Below are positions 18,186-27,115 of a stretch of 64,000 nt of DNA, in pieces. Source of the stretch: Microbispora catharanthi. GTDB taxonomy: Bacteria > Actinomycetota > Actinomycetes > Streptosporangiales > Streptosporangiaceae. Within the stretch, counting starts at the first letter, position 1, and every line of letters begins with the position of its first letter. Below the pieces are notes generated by a model, which saw nothing but the letters and a program-made list of their open reading frames with translations, was not told the origin of the DNA and made no database searches. The DNA lies in NCBI RefSeq assembly GCF_006334915.2, contig NZ_VDMA02000022.1, forward strand, positions 91,118 through 155,117. Direction: 5' to 3'. The position numbers and the translations under genes are program-made.

Positions 18186-18579
18186 GTGCGGGCGATCTTC
18201 CTGCTCGTAGTCGCCGCCGACGTGCTCGATCTGCTGAGCACCACGGTGACCAACGTGGCCGCCCCCACCACCGTGCGGGACCTCGGCGCCTCCTGGTCAC
18301 CGGCTCCCCGGCTCGGCGCGAGCTACACGCTCGCGATGGGCTCCCTCATGATCGTCGGCGGAGGCGCCCAGGCCGGCAGCGCCGGCGGCGTGCTCAACGC
18401 GGTGCAGCAGATCGTCAACGCGGCCGGCTCCGCCATCGCGTCGACGGTCTACCTGGCCACCGTCACGCCGGGCGAGCCGTCCAGACGTTCTGCCCTGCCT
18501 GCTCCTCACCCTGGCCGTCACCGCGGCATGCGCGATGAGCATCCCGCTGCTTCCGCGCCGGGGAGCGCCTGCCCACTGA
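18186..18579 (+). pseudogene. MFS drug-transporter remnant with large internal deletion
   Basis: The frame from GTG 18186 starts like TM1 of a DHA2-type permease (FLLVVAADVLDLLSTTVTNVA, 21 residues in part: DVLDLLSTTVTNVAAP) and after about 55 residues jumps to a C-terminal block (GGVLNAVQQIVNAAGSA, STVYLATVTPG). A frameshift near 18480 then leads to a last helix LLLTLAVTAACAMSIPLLPRR ending at TGA 18577-18579. Most of the normal 12-14 helices are missing and no ribosome site precedes it, so it cannot encode a transporter. The 215 bases before it hold only a short hairpin (18112-18133) and no gene. Confidence 0.75.
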
Positions 18580-18643
18580 GCCTTCCACGCTTCCGCCGGA
18601 AGGCATTCGCATGCACATCCGTACCGATCACCGGAGTATTCCC

Positions 18644-19480
18644 ATGATTCTCGTCACCGGAGGCCGCGGCGCGGTCGCCACCCACCTGCTGACCCTGCTG
18701 CTCGATGCCGGTCGCCCCGTACGCGTGGCCTCCAGCAACCCCGGACAACTGCGGGTCCCCGACGGCGTCACGGCCGTCACCTGCAACCTGCGGGATCCCG
18801 CCACCTTCCCGGCCGCTCTCGCCGGCGTCACCGAGGTCTTCCTGTACGCCGAGGCTTCGCACATCGCCGAGTTCGTCGACGCCGCCGTCACGGCCGGGGT
18901 CGAGCACGTCGTCCTGCTGTCCTCCGCCAGCGTGCTGGACCCCGGCGCGGCCGGCAACCCGCTGGCCGCGTCCCACCTCGACGTCGAGACCGCACTGCTC
19001 GCCGCACCGCTCACCACCACGATCCTGCGCCCCGGCTCCTTCGCCGGCAACGCGGGCGCCTGGGCCTGGCCCGTCAGGGCCGGCCGCCCGGTGAGCCTGC
19101 CCTACCCGGGCTCCCACACCGACCCCGTCCACGAACGGGACCTCGCAGAAGTGGCCTTCACCGTGCTCACCGACCCGCGCCATCGGGGCCGGTGCCTCCA
19201 CCTGACCGGCCCGGAGAGCCTCACGTTCAGCGAACAGATCGAGCAACTCGCCGAGATCACCGGCCGGCCGATCACTGTCAACCACGTCACCCCCGAGGAA
19301 TGGAGGCAGGAGATGGCCGATTACATCCCCGGTCCTTACGCGGACGCCCTGCTCGACTACTGGCAGGCCAATGACGGCCGCCCCGTGCCCCTGACCGACA
19401 CCGTCGAACAGGTGACCGGCCACGCTCCCCGCACCTTCGCCACCTGGGCCCGCGACCACGTCACGGACTTCGCCGGGTAG
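18644..19480 (+). CDS. NmrA-like NAD(P)H-binding SDR protein
   Basis: A 278-residue cytoplasmic protein of the atypical short-chain dehydrogenase group. ATG 18644 is preceded by GGAG at seven bases. MILVTGGRGAVATHLL is the Rossmann nucleotide loop, GVEHVVLLSSASV the strand-4 region, TTTILRPGSFAGN the family signature, and PVHERDLAEVAFTVL the late helix. The usual YxxxK pair is absent, as in NmrA/HSCARG-type redox sensors and azoreductase-like proteins. Not linked to the dead MFS gene upstream other than by position. Confidence 0.88.
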   Translation: MILVTGGRGAVATHLLTLLLDAGRPVRVASSNPGQLRVPDGVTAVTCNLRDPATFPAALAGVTEVFLYAEASHIAEFVDAAVTAGVEHVVLLSSASVLDPGAAGNPLAASHLDVETALLAAPLTTTILRPGSFAGNAGAWAWPVRAGRPVSLPYPGSHTDPVHERDLAEVAFTVLTDPRHRGRCLHLTGPESLTFSEQIEQLAEITGRPITVNHVTPEEWRQEMADYIPGPYADALLDYWQANDGRPVPLTDTVEQVTGHAPRTFATWARDHVTDFAG

Positions 19481-19510
19481 CACCTCCACAGCGGGCCGCC
19501 GGGGCGTGGG

Positions 19511-20482
19511 TCACCCGACCTCGCTCCGGCGCGTTCGCGCGGCCTTGAGTAGCGCGGCCAGCATCACGATTCCGGCGATGACGCCCAGCCCGTGCTGGAC
19601 GACGGAAACGGCCGGATATTCGGCGGCCGCGTAGCCGCCCGGCCGGAGGAGGGCCCACGGAAGCTTCCACGCCGCCCACGCGAACAGCGAACCCGACGAT
19701 GTGAAGGCCAACGCCATGGGGATCCACAGGGGCATCCTCGGCCGTCCCGTGGCGATCGTGCGGATCGCAGCGGCGCCTATGAGGGCCCAGAGCGCGGAGT
19801 TGCCGGCGAGCAGTCGTCCGTTGACGTCCATCAGGTCGCGGTGCGCGGGGGAGAGGCCGAGCGTTCCGCCCGCCGTCCAATACGTCCATAGGAGGGCCGG
19901 CGCCGCGACCAGGATGTACAGAGCTCGCAGACCGGATCGGCCGAGGGGCGAGGGAGGGCGGTCACCGACGCGTCCGAGGAACGCGGCCGGCCACCTTTCC
20001 CGCATGTAGACGGGGAGCGCTATGGCCAGTCCCAGGGCCATGCCCGCGAATCCGATACCGATGAAGACCAGTTCCCACGATGGGGCGGCATCCCCGCCGC
20101 CGGAGTCGCCGCCTCCCGCGCTGCCTCCGAGGACGGCGCTGAACAGCATGTAGGGGATCATCGGTATGAGGAATCCCGCTCCCATCCAGGCGAAGAAGAC
20201 CAGCGGCGGCGCCGGGACGCGGCGGCCCCATCGTTGCGCGAGGACCAGCCCCAAAGCGATGCCGACGATCGACATGGCGACGGTGACCGCGTTCAGCAGG
20301 ACCCAGTCGCCGTCCGTGAAGGTGGACGGCGTGTGCCCGAGCAGCGCCGCCACCACCCAGACGACCTTCACCGCGAGATAGAGCGACAGCGACAGTGCGG
20401 CGCCGTAACCGGCCACCACACGCGCCGCGGTCCATCCGGCTCCGACCTGGCCCGTCCCGACCGGTGTCGCGGTGCCCTTCAC
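19511..20482 (-). CDS. Multi-spanning membrane protein of unknown function
   Basis: A 323-residue protein from GTG 20480-20482. Hydrophobic segments are visible at about residues 20-42, 58-78, 92-116, 135-158, 184-204, 223-243, 254-276 and 292-312, so about eight helices. A Gly/Ser-rich loop (GGSAGGGDSGGGDAAPS) lies between the third and fourth. No transporter or enzyme motif is recognised. I favour the GTG because an eight-codon ORF with a good ribosome site ends on it (see 20479-20505); an ATG at 20572 in the same frame has no ribosome site. Confidence 0.7.
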   Translation of the reverse strand: MKGTATPVGTGQVGAGWTAARVVAGYGAALSLSLYLAVKVVWVVAALLGHTPSTFTDGDWVLLNAVTVAMSIVGIALGLVLAQRWGRRVPAPPLVFFAWMGAGFLIPMIPYMLFSAVLGGSAGGGDSGGGDAAPSWELVFIGIGFAGMALGLAIALPVYMRERWPAAFLGRVGDRPPSPLGRSGLRALYILVAAPALLWTYWTAGGTLGLSPAHRDLMDVNGRLLAGNSALWALIGAAAIRTIATGRPRMPLWIPMALAFTSSGSLFAWAAWKLPWALLRPGGYAAAEYPAVSVVQHGLGVIAGIVMLAALLKAARTRRSEVG

Positions 20483-20505
20483 CGTTGTGTCCAACCCGTG
20501 TGCAT
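20479..20505 (-). CDS. Eight-residue leader ORF overlapping the membrane-protein start
   Basis: ATG 20503-20505 has GGAAGGA eight bases upstream, by far the best ribosome site in the region. It encodes MHTGWTQR and stops at TGA 20481-20479, which overlaps the GTG of the membrane protein as GTGA. The arrangement would load ribosomes onto a GTG that has no site of its own. Too short for homology support. Confidence 0.45.
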   Translation of the reverse strand: MHTGWTQR

Positions 20506-20679
20506 GGTCGAGATCCTTCCGGCGAGCGCCGGCGCCGGCCTCCCCCGCGGGAACCACTCGGCTCCCCCGCATGGGGGAGCAGGTGAAGAGCCGCCGCGGG
20601 CCGTGTGAGACGATGATCGGCCCCGGGCGGTCGCGCCGGGGAGAACGGTGACGGGACGCCGACGAAGGGGCTCCACGGT

Positions 20680-21402
20680 ATGGCTGTCATCCATCACACC
20701 ACGCTGACGCCCAGCAAACTGGAGCTGCTCACGTCGTGGCTTCCCACCCAGCCCTGGTACGAAGGCGACGGGCGGCGGCCGGAGCTGACGAAGGCCGGGG
20801 GCTTCCGGCTCGACGACCCGCAGGGCGAGGTCGGCATGGAGTTCATGGTGGTCACCGACGTGTCCGGCGACCGTCCCGTCTCCTATCACGTGCCGCTCAC
20901 CTATCGGGGAGCGCCGTTGGAGGGGGCCGATCGCGCTCTCATCGGGACGACGGAGCACGGCGTCCTGGGACGCCGGTGGATCTATGACGGCACCCACGAT
21001 CCGGTCCTCGCCGCACAACTCCACGCCCTGTTCGTGGGGGACGTCGAGGCGCAGGATCAGAACGAGAGCGACACCCCCGACCCGTCGGTCACCAGAAGCT
21101 TCACGGGAGCCGCCACGCCGGGCCCGATCCGGCCGACCGCCGTTGCCGACGCGCCGCACGCCACCGACATCGTCGCGGACGTCGCCACGGCGGACGGCAC
21201 AGCGGACGCCACAGTGGACGGCGCAGTGGACGGCGGCCGGGGCGGACGGCTGACCATGCGGGTGACCCGCGTCCTGCGGCCCGGCGAAGCGGACAGCGCG
21301 GGCGTCGCCGACGTCCTGGGTCACGTCGCGGCCGGTTGGCGGCTGCCGGACGGAGCCGAGGCCCGGGGCGTGTTCGCCGTCATCACGGACGCGCCCCGCT
21401 GA
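20680..21402 (+). CDS. Maltokinase N-terminal cap-like domain protein
   Basis: A 240-residue protein starting MAVIHHTTLTPSKLELLTSWLPTQPW in the manner of the actinobacterial maltokinase N-cap family (quoted piece is split here as LTPSKLELL and SWLPTQPWY). FRLDDPQGEVGMEF and PVSYHVPLTYRGAPL, GTTEHGVLGRRWIYDG are the cap strands that in Mak precede the kinase. The kinase domain itself is absent; instead there is an Ala/Asp/Thr-rich linker (residues about 150-190) and a short beta segment. Stand-alone caps of this kind are common in actinomycetes and have been annotated as 1,4-alpha-glucan-related; the function is not known. Confidence 0.8.
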   Translation: MAVIHHTTLTPSKLELLTSWLPTQPWYEGDGRRPELTKAGGFRLDDPQGEVGMEFMVVTDVSGDRPVSYHVPLTYRGAPLEGADRALIGTTEHGVLGRRWIYDGTHDPVLAAQLHALFVGDVEAQDQNESDTPDPSVTRSFTGAATPGPIRPTAVADAPHATDIVADVATADGTADATVDGAVDGGRGGRLTMRVTRVLRPGEADSAGVADVLGHVAAGWRLPDGAEARGVFAVITDAPR

Positions 21403-21496
21403 TCCTGACCTCCGACGAGCCGTCCGGCCGCCGGGTGAGGCCTTCGGTGCGGGTGTCGTCGCCGTCGTGACAATCGTCCGCCGTTGCGGGAGGCGG

Positions 21497-23005
21497 TCAG
21501 GAACCGGGCGTCCTGACGCGTGTCGTGGCGGCGAGGGCCGTGGCCGCCGCGGACCGCAGGGCTGCGTCGTCGTCCTCCTCCGAGGCCCAGGCGACGTGCC
21601 CGTCCGGACGGATCAGTGCGGCGCGGACCCGCCGCCATCCGGCCCGGGACTCGACCGGCTCGTCCGCGCACACGACGAGTCCCGGCGGCGTGGGCGGTTC
21701 CGGGGACGTGGTCACCCGGCCGGGCAGGGCGCGGCCCGTCCCCGTGAGGTCGAGGAACACGTAGCGCCCGGGGACGAGCAGCGCGAACAGCCCCGGCCCG
21801 CCGGACAGTCGCAGGTCCGGAGCCCGTGTCCCCACGAGCGGGTGATCACCGGCGCCCCGTCCGTACGACACGCCGATGCCGGAGGCCTGCTCCGCCAGGA
21901 AGCGGGAGAACTCCGGCACCCGCGCGATGGCGTCGTCCAGGACCGACCGCAGGGCGAGAGTCTCGGGCGTGAACGTCGTCATGAGCGCGGTCTGCCCCCG
22001 GGTCAGGCGCAGCGTGGCCGCGCCGACCGGATGCCTTTCCGCGTGGTAGCTGTCCAGCAGCCCGTCGGGAGCCCATCCCCGCACCGTGGCGGCCAGCTTC
22101 CAGCCGAGGTTCCACGCGTCCTGCACGCCGACGTTCAGGCCCATGCCCCCGGCCGGGAACAGGCGGTGCGCGGCGTCTCCGGCCAGGAGGACGCGGCCGC
22201 TGCGGTATCGGTCGGCGAGGCACGAGGCGGATCCCGTGCCGGACACCCAGACGGGGTCGTGCAGGCCGAAGTCGGTGCCGGCGACGGCCACGAGCCAGGC
22301 GCGCAGTTCCTTCTCCGCAGGCTGGCCTTCGTACCCGAGGACGCCTGCGCCGTCGACGCCCGCCACCCGGTGGAGGCCGGGGCCGATGGGCACGACCAGC
22401 ACCTGGCCGGCCTCGTTGGTCTTCTGGAAGTACGGCACCGCCGGGGGATCGTCGAGCGTCACGTCCGCGACCCAGGCGTAGGCCGTGGAGCCGGTTCCCG
22501 GAAAGCCGATCCCGGCGGCCGAGCGGACCGCGCTGCCCGCTCCGTCACAGCCGACCAGGAACGCCGTCTCCATGGTGGAGGGCCCTCCCGGGCCCTCGGC
22601 CCGCACTACGACCCGGTCCGTCTCCTGGGTCGACGCGGTGAAGGCGTGCCCGCGCCGGACGTGCACCCCCAGGTCGCGGGCGTAGCCCTCCATCAGCTCC
22701 TCGACCTTCGGCTGCGCGAGCAGAAGGACGTACGGGAAAGGGGTGTCGAGCGTCCCGTAGTCCATCCGATGGTCGAGGAGACCGAAATGCGAGTCCGGCA
22801 CCCGCCTGCCCTGCGTGACGAACGACTCGCCGACGCCGCGCGACGCCCACAGCTCCATCGTGCGAGGGTGGATCGTGAAGCCCTTGGAGTGGGGGTCGCG
22901 TTCCGCCCGCCTCTCCAGGACCGTGACCTCGACCCCCGCGAGACGTAACTCCGCCGCGAGCCACAGCCCGGTGGGGCCGCCTCCGACGATGACGACTTCT
23001 CCCAT
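21497..23005 (-). CDS. FAD-dependent class A aromatic monooxygenase
   Basis: A 502-residue flavoprotein with GGAGAGG before ATG 23005. VVIVGGGPTGLWLAAEL is the FAD dinucleotide loop, LVGCDGAGSAVR the DG motif and RVLLAGDAAHRLFPAGGMG the GD motif, all three marks of p-hydroxybenzoate-hydroxylase-type enzymes. The C-terminal 120 residues look like the thioredoxin-like extension found in phenol, polyketide and rifampicin hydroxylases. Substrate unknown: it stands alone, with no biosynthetic genes beside it, so detoxification of a phenolic or antibiotic is as likely as tailoring. Confidence 0.92.
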   Translation of the reverse strand: MGEVVIVGGGPTGLWLAAELRLAGVEVTVLERRAERDPHSKGFTIHPRTMELWASRGVGESFVTQGRRVPDSHFGLLDHRMDYGTLDTPFPYVLLLAQPKVEELMEGYARDLGVHVRRGHAFTASTQETDRVVVRAEGPGGPSTMETAFLVGCDGAGSAVRSAAGIGFPGTGSTAYAWVADVTLDDPPAVPYFQKTNEAGQVLVVPIGPGLHRVAGVDGAGVLGYEGQPAEKELRAWLVAVAGTDFGLHDPVWVSGTGSASCLADRYRSGRVLLAGDAAHRLFPAGGMGLNVGVQDAWNLGWKLAATVRGWAPDGLLDSYHAERHPVGAATLRLTRGQTALMTTFTPETLALRSVLDDAIARVPEFSRFLAEQASGIGVSYGRGAGDHPLVGTRAPDLRLSGGPGLFALLVPGRYVFLDLTGTGRALPGRVTTSPEPPTPPGLVVCADEPVESRAGWRRVRAALIRPDGHVAWASEEDDDAALRSAAATALAATTRVRTPGS

Positions 23006-23140
23006 GTGCCTCTCCCGAGAACGATCCGCTGACCGTGATCTTCGGTGCGAGGACGGTGGACCGCGCGTGCAGCGCCCGACCCTCGTCGCCCCGTCATCCT
23101 CTCCTGGCGGAGGGGACGGCGCCAGCCGGCGGGGGCCCCG

Positions 23141-25180
23141 CTATGGGCGGGGCCGCCGCAGGACGCGGACCTGCCGGGGGGCCAGGGTCGTGTCCCGGGC
23201 CAGGGCGGGGCCGTGGAGGGGGTCGCCGGGGATCGCGGACAGGTCGACGTGCCGGTCCGTACGGTTGATCAGGAACCAGTAGTCGTCCGTTCCGTCGGTG
23301 CGGACGGCGACGTCGACCAGGCCGCGGGCCTCGGGCGGCAGCTCCGAGGCAATCTCGGCGGCGTCCAGCAGGTGAGGAAGGACGACCCCGAGGCCCTCCG
23401 GGCCGAGCCGGGTGGAGACGTACGACGCCGAGCCCGCTCCCGTACGGCGCGTCGTGACGGCGGGGCGGCCCGCGTGGTCGCCGGTCTTGTACGTCGCGAG
23501 GACCTCGGTCGCCGGGCCGGTGAGGTCGATCCGGTCGGTCCACAGGGTGCCGGTCACGCCGAGGTCGAGGTCGACGGCCTCGCCGTCGAGCAGGGGGCCG
23601 AACTCCTCGATGCGGATGCCGAGCAGGTCGCGCAGGGCCCCGGGGTAGCCGCCGAGCCACACGTGGTCGTCCTCGTCGACGACCCCGGAGAAGTAGGTGG
23701 TGACGAGGTGCCCGCCGGAGGTGACGTAGTCCTCCAGCCGCCGGGCCAGAGCGGCGGGCACGACGTGCAGGATCGGGGCCACGAGCAGCCGGTAGCCGCT
23801 GAGGTCGTCGTCCACGTCGACCACGTCCGCCCGGACCCCCGCGTCGAGGAACGCGGTGTACCAGTCGAGGGCCTCCTGGCGGTAGCGCAGCAGCGAGGTG
23901 GGATGGGAGTCGAGCTCGGCGGCCCACCAGGAGTCCCAGTCGAACACGACCGCCACGGGGGCGCGCAGCCGCCGGGTGCCCGCGACGGGCGCGAGGGCGG
24001 CCAGGGTGGCGCCCAGGTCGGCGACCGAGCGGAACACGTCGCTGTCGGTGCCCGCGTGGGGGACCATCGCCGAGTGGTACTTCTCGGCCCCGCCCGCCGA
24101 CTGCCGCCACTGGAAGAAGCAGACGGCGTCGGCGCCGTAGGCGACGTGGGTGAGCGAGTCGCGGGCCATGCCGCCGGGCTTCTTCGCCAGGTTGACCGGC
24201 TGCCAGTTGACCGCGCTGGTGGAGTGCTCCATCAGGTACCACGGCCGGCCGCCGGCGAGCGAGCCGGTGAGGTTCGCCGAGAAGGACAGCTCGTCCTGGG
24301 CCTGGGGACCCGTCAGCAGGTAGTGGTCGTTGGAGACGAAGTCCACCTCGGCGGCCCAGTCGGCGTAGTCCATGCCCTTGGTCTCGCCCATGACCATGAA
24401 GTTCGTGGTCACGGGGATGTCCGGGGTCAGCTCGCGCAGGACGTCGCGTTCCGCGCGCAGGTAGTCCTTCAGCGCGTCGGAGGAGAAGCGCTTGAAGTCC
24501 AGTTGCTGGGTGGGGTTGGGGTAGGAGGCCGCCAGGCGCGGCGGCAGGATCTGTGCCCAGTCGCTGTAGCGCTGGGACCAGAACGAGGTCGCCCAGGCGC
24601 GGTTCAGCTCGTCCAGCGTGCCGTACCGTGCCCGCAGCCACTCACGGAAGGCGGCCGCGGCGTCGTCGGAGAAGTCGTAGACGTTGTGGCAGCCGAGTTC
24701 GTTGGAGATGTGCCAGGCGGCGAGGGCGGGGTGGCCGCCGTAGCGCTCGGCGAGGGCCCGGGTCAGCCGCAGCGCGTGCCGGCGGAAGACCGGCGAGGTC
24801 GGCCGCCAGTGCTGCCGCGCCCCCGGCCACACCGTGTGGCCCTGCCGGTCCACGGGGAGGATCTCCGGGTGATTCGCGCTCAGCCACGGCGGCGGCGAGG
24901 CCGTGGCCGTGGCCAGGTCGACCGCGATGCCGTGGGCGTGCAGCAGGTCCATCGCCTCGTCGAGCCAGTCGAAGTCCCAGACGTCCTCGCTCGGCTGGAT
25001 CCGCGCCCACGAGAAGATCGCCAAGGAGACGATGTTCACCCCGGCCGCCCGCATCGCGCGCATGTCCTCGTCCCAGACCTCCCGGGGCCACTGCTCGGGG
25101 TTGTAGTCGGCCCCGAACCCCAGGCGGGCCCTTCCGGGGTCGGACGGCCAGCGCACCCAACGGTGCCGGTCAGCGTTCAC
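23141..25180 (-). CDS. Beta-galactosidase, glycoside hydrolase family 42
   Basis: A 679-residue intracellular enzyme (no signal peptide). GTG 25178-25180 follows GGAAGGAG by five bases; a TTG five codons earlier overlaps that site and is rejected. FGADYNPEQWP is the GH42 opening; WHISNELG supplies the acid/base Glu161 and WYLMEHSTSAVNW the nucleophile Glu (near 318). The middle trimerisation domain and a C-terminal beta domain are present, so it is full length. It is the last gene of the ABC-uptake cluster and would split imported beta-galactosides, releasing galactose. Confidence 0.95.
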   Translation of the reverse strand: MNADRHRWVRWPSDPGRARLGFGADYNPEQWPREVWDEDMRAMRAAGVNIVSLAIFSWARIQPSEDVWDFDWLDEAMDLLHAHGIAVDLATATASPPPWLSANHPEILPVDRQGHTVWPGARQHWRPTSPVFRRHALRLTRALAERYGGHPALAAWHISNELGCHNVYDFSDDAAAAFREWLRARYGTLDELNRAWATSFWSQRYSDWAQILPPRLAASYPNPTQQLDFKRFSSDALKDYLRAERDVLRELTPDIPVTTNFMVMGETKGMDYADWAAEVDFVSNDHYLLTGPQAQDELSFSANLTGSLAGGRPWYLMEHSTSAVNWQPVNLAKKPGGMARDSLTHVAYGADAVCFFQWRQSAGGAEKYHSAMVPHAGTDSDVFRSVADLGATLAALAPVAGTRRLRAPVAVVFDWDSWWAAELDSHPTSLLRYRQEALDWYTAFLDAGVRADVVDVDDDLSGYRLLVAPILHVVPAALARRLEDYVTSGGHLVTTYFSGVVDEDDHVWLGGYPGALRDLLGIRIEEFGPLLDGEAVDLDLGVTGTLWTDRIDLTGPATEVLATYKTGDHAGRPAVTTRRTGAGSASYVSTRLGPEGLGVVLPHLLDAAEIASELPPEARGLVDVAVRTDGTDDYWFLINRTDRHVDLSAIPGDPLHGPALARDTTLAPRQVRVLRRPRP

Positions 25181-25604
25181 AACGACTCCTTCCAATGATG
25201 GTTACGTGCTCTTCCCGCCGGCCGCTGCCGGCGCCGTGAGCGCGCGGGCCGGTGAACGGCGGCGGGAGTGCGTTCCGGGGTGGTTGCGGGGGTGGGAGCG
25301 CATGGTGCTTCCTCTCGTGCTTCCTCTCGTGCTTCCTCTTGGGGAAGGACCGGCAGCCGTGCCGGGGGATCGGCTGTCGGTGGCCGGGACGGCGCCGCCG
25401 GTCGGCGGTGCCGCGGAAGTACGTATGCGGTGGTGCGGTGATCCGGCTGCGGTGGAATCGGCGCGGTGGAATCGGCGCGTGGCGCCGGGAACGCGCGGGC
25501 CGGGTCTCACACCGATGGTCTCGGGCCGGTGGTTGGGGGCTCGTCCTGCCGCCGCGCTCCCCGCGGAACGGCGGCAGCGATGGCGCCGGTGACCACGGTG
25601 ACTG
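25181..25604. other. Intergenic region with short tandem repeats
   Basis: 424 bases between the binding-protein stop and the beta-galactosidase start. The word GTGCTTCCTCTC occurs three times in tandem (25305-25340; last base differs in the third copy), and GCGGTGGAATCGGC is doubled near 25450-25480. No credible gene or strong terminator is seen. The length could lower GH42 expression relative to the binding protein or hide an internal promoter. Confidence 0.5.
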
Positions 25605-26966
25605 CTACTTGACGGTGAAGCCCTGCTCCTCGCCGTACTTCAGGGAGGCGTCCTGCCAGGCCTTCAGGCCGTCCTGCAGGGTGGTGGACGACGTGTACGC
25701 CTTACCGACCGTGTCGTTGAAGATGCTGTTGGCGTAGACCTGGAAGGGCAGGTAGGACCAGCCGCTGACGACCTGCGAGGCGGACTCGGCGAGCACCTGG
25801 TTGACCTTCTGGCCGCCGAAGTAGGGGAACTCCTTGTCCTGGAACTTCGGGTCCTGCAGCTGGGCGGTGGTGGCGGGGAAGGCGCCGCCGTCGACCCGGG
25901 TCTGCACCCCCTCGTCGACGTTGGCGTACTTCAGGAAGGCGTAGGCGAGGTTCTTGTTTGCGCCGGCCTCGGGGATCGCCAGCGAGCTGCCGCCGTTCTC
26001 GGCGGTGGCCCTGCCTCCGGCCTCCCACTGCGGCATGGGCGCGACCTGCCACTTGCCCTCCCCGGCCTTGACCCCGGACTCGAGGTTGGCGGGCATCCAG
26101 GCGCCGATGACCAGGGTGGCGATGGTGCCGTCGCCCAGGCCCTTGTACCAGGCGTCGCTCCAGCTGGTGGCCGGCGCGAGCAGCTTGCCGTCGATCAGCT
26201 TCTGCCAGAGGGCGGTGAACTTCTGCGTGCCCGGCTCGGCGAAGTCGATCCCGACCGTGGTGCCGTCGACGGTGTACGGCTTACCGCCCGCCTGCCAGAT
26301 CATGCTGGTGGTGAAGCCCGCGTCACCGGTGTCGTTGGTGATGTACGCCTTCGGGTTCGCCTTGTGCAGCTTCTCGGCGTCGGCCGCGAACTCGTCCCAG
26401 GTGGTGGGCACCTTGAGGTCGTACTTGTCGAAGACCTCCTTGTTGTAGAACAGCGCCATCGGGCCGGAGTCCATGGGCAGGCCGTAGATGCCGTTGCCGA
26501 CGTGCACAGAGCTCCACGGGCCGGGGGTGAAGGTGCCGTCCAGCTTGCCCGCGCCCAGGGCGCCGAGGTCGGCGACCGACTTGGCGAGGGCGAACTGCGG
26601 CAGGGCGTAGTACTCCACCTGGGCGACGTCCGGGACCCCCGAGCCGGCCTTGATCGCGTTCTGCAGGGCGGTGTACTGGTCGTTGCCGGTGCCGGCGTTG
26701 ACGAGGTTGACCTTGACCTTCGGATACTTGGCCTGGAAGTCCGCGACGACCTGCTTGAGCGTCGGCTCCCACGCCCAGACGGTGATGGAGCCGCCGGTGT
26801 CGAGCGCCTTCTGGATGTCGGCGTCGGAGACGGCCGCGGACGCCGCGGGGGCGGCCGCGTCGGCGCCCGGGGAGGAGCCGTCGTCGCCGGAGCCGCAGGC
26901 GGCGGCGGTGATCGACACGGTCAGGGCCGCGCCCAGCAGGAGGGCGCGACGGCGGGTTATCGCCAT
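25605..26966 (-). CDS. Sugar ABC transporter substrate-binding lipoprotein
   Basis: A 453-residue family-1 extracellular binding protein. ATG 26966 has AAAGG upstream. The signal ends in the lipobox TAAAC (Cys24), followed by a Gly/Ser/Ala linker and VWAWEPTLKQVVADF, the first lobe. LFYNKEVFDKYDLKVPTTWDEF is the family signature (in parts: ALFYNKEVFDKY, VPTTWDEF). Anchored outside the membrane, it would deliver an oligosaccharide, probably a beta-galactoside given the GH42 gene, to the two permeases upstream. No ATPase gene is present, as usual in actinomycetes where a shared MsiK serves many such systems. Confidence 0.95.
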   Translation of the reverse strand: MAITRRRALLLGAALTVSITAAACGSGDDGSSPGADAAAPAASAAVSDADIQKALDTGGSITVWAWEPTLKQVVADFQAKYPKVKVNLVNAGTGNDQYTALQNAIKAGSGVPDVAQVEYYALPQFALAKSVADLGALGAGKLDGTFTPGPWSSVHVGNGIYGLPMDSGPMALFYNKEVFDKYDLKVPTTWDEFAADAEKLHKANPKAYITNDTGDAGFTTSMIWQAGGKPYTVDGTTVGIDFAEPGTQKFTALWQKLIDGKLLAPATSWSDAWYKGLGDGTIATLVIGAWMPANLESGVKAGEGKWQVAPMPQWEAGGRATAENGGSSLAIPEAGANKNLAYAFLKYANVDEGVQTRVDGGAFPATTAQLQDPKFQDKEFPYFGGQKVNQVLAESASQVVSGWSYLPFQVYANSIFNDTVGKAYTSSTTLQDGLKAWQDASLKYGEEQGFTVK

Positions 26967-27017
26967 GGGATGTGCCTTTCTGGATCATCGGGGGAGACAG
27001 ACGTCGGTGGGAGCGGC

Positions 27018-27101
27018 CATGCCGTGCCGGTCATGGCGTGCCGGTCATGGCGTGCCGGTCATGGCGTGCCGGTCATGGCGTGCCGGTCATTCCGTGCCGG
27101 A
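27018..27101. repeat. Six tandem copies of a 14-bp unit
   Basis: The unit CATGGCGTGCCGGT is repeated from 27018; copies 2-5 are identical, copy 1 differs by one base, and copy 6 (27088-27101) by three. It fills most of the 149 bases between the MalG-type permease stop and the binding-protein start of one operon. On the transcript it reads ATGACCGGCACGCC over and over and carries an ATG every 14 bases in rotating frames. Variable-number repeats or a translation/RNA-stability element are possible. Confidence 0.85.
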
Positions 27102-27115
27102 TATTCCGCGACCGG

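Noticed and set aside
20482..20572. ATG 20572 as start of the membrane protein
   Set aside because: No ribosome site, and the added 30 residues are Arg/Gly-rich; the GTG coupled to the leader ORF is better supported.
25206..25592. Possible gene in the gap before the beta-galactosidase
   Set aside because: Overlapping frames of similar length without ribosome site; sequence dominated by short repeats.
27018..27101. CRISPR array
   Set aside because: The 14-bp units are directly adjacent with no spacers and no cas genes nearby.
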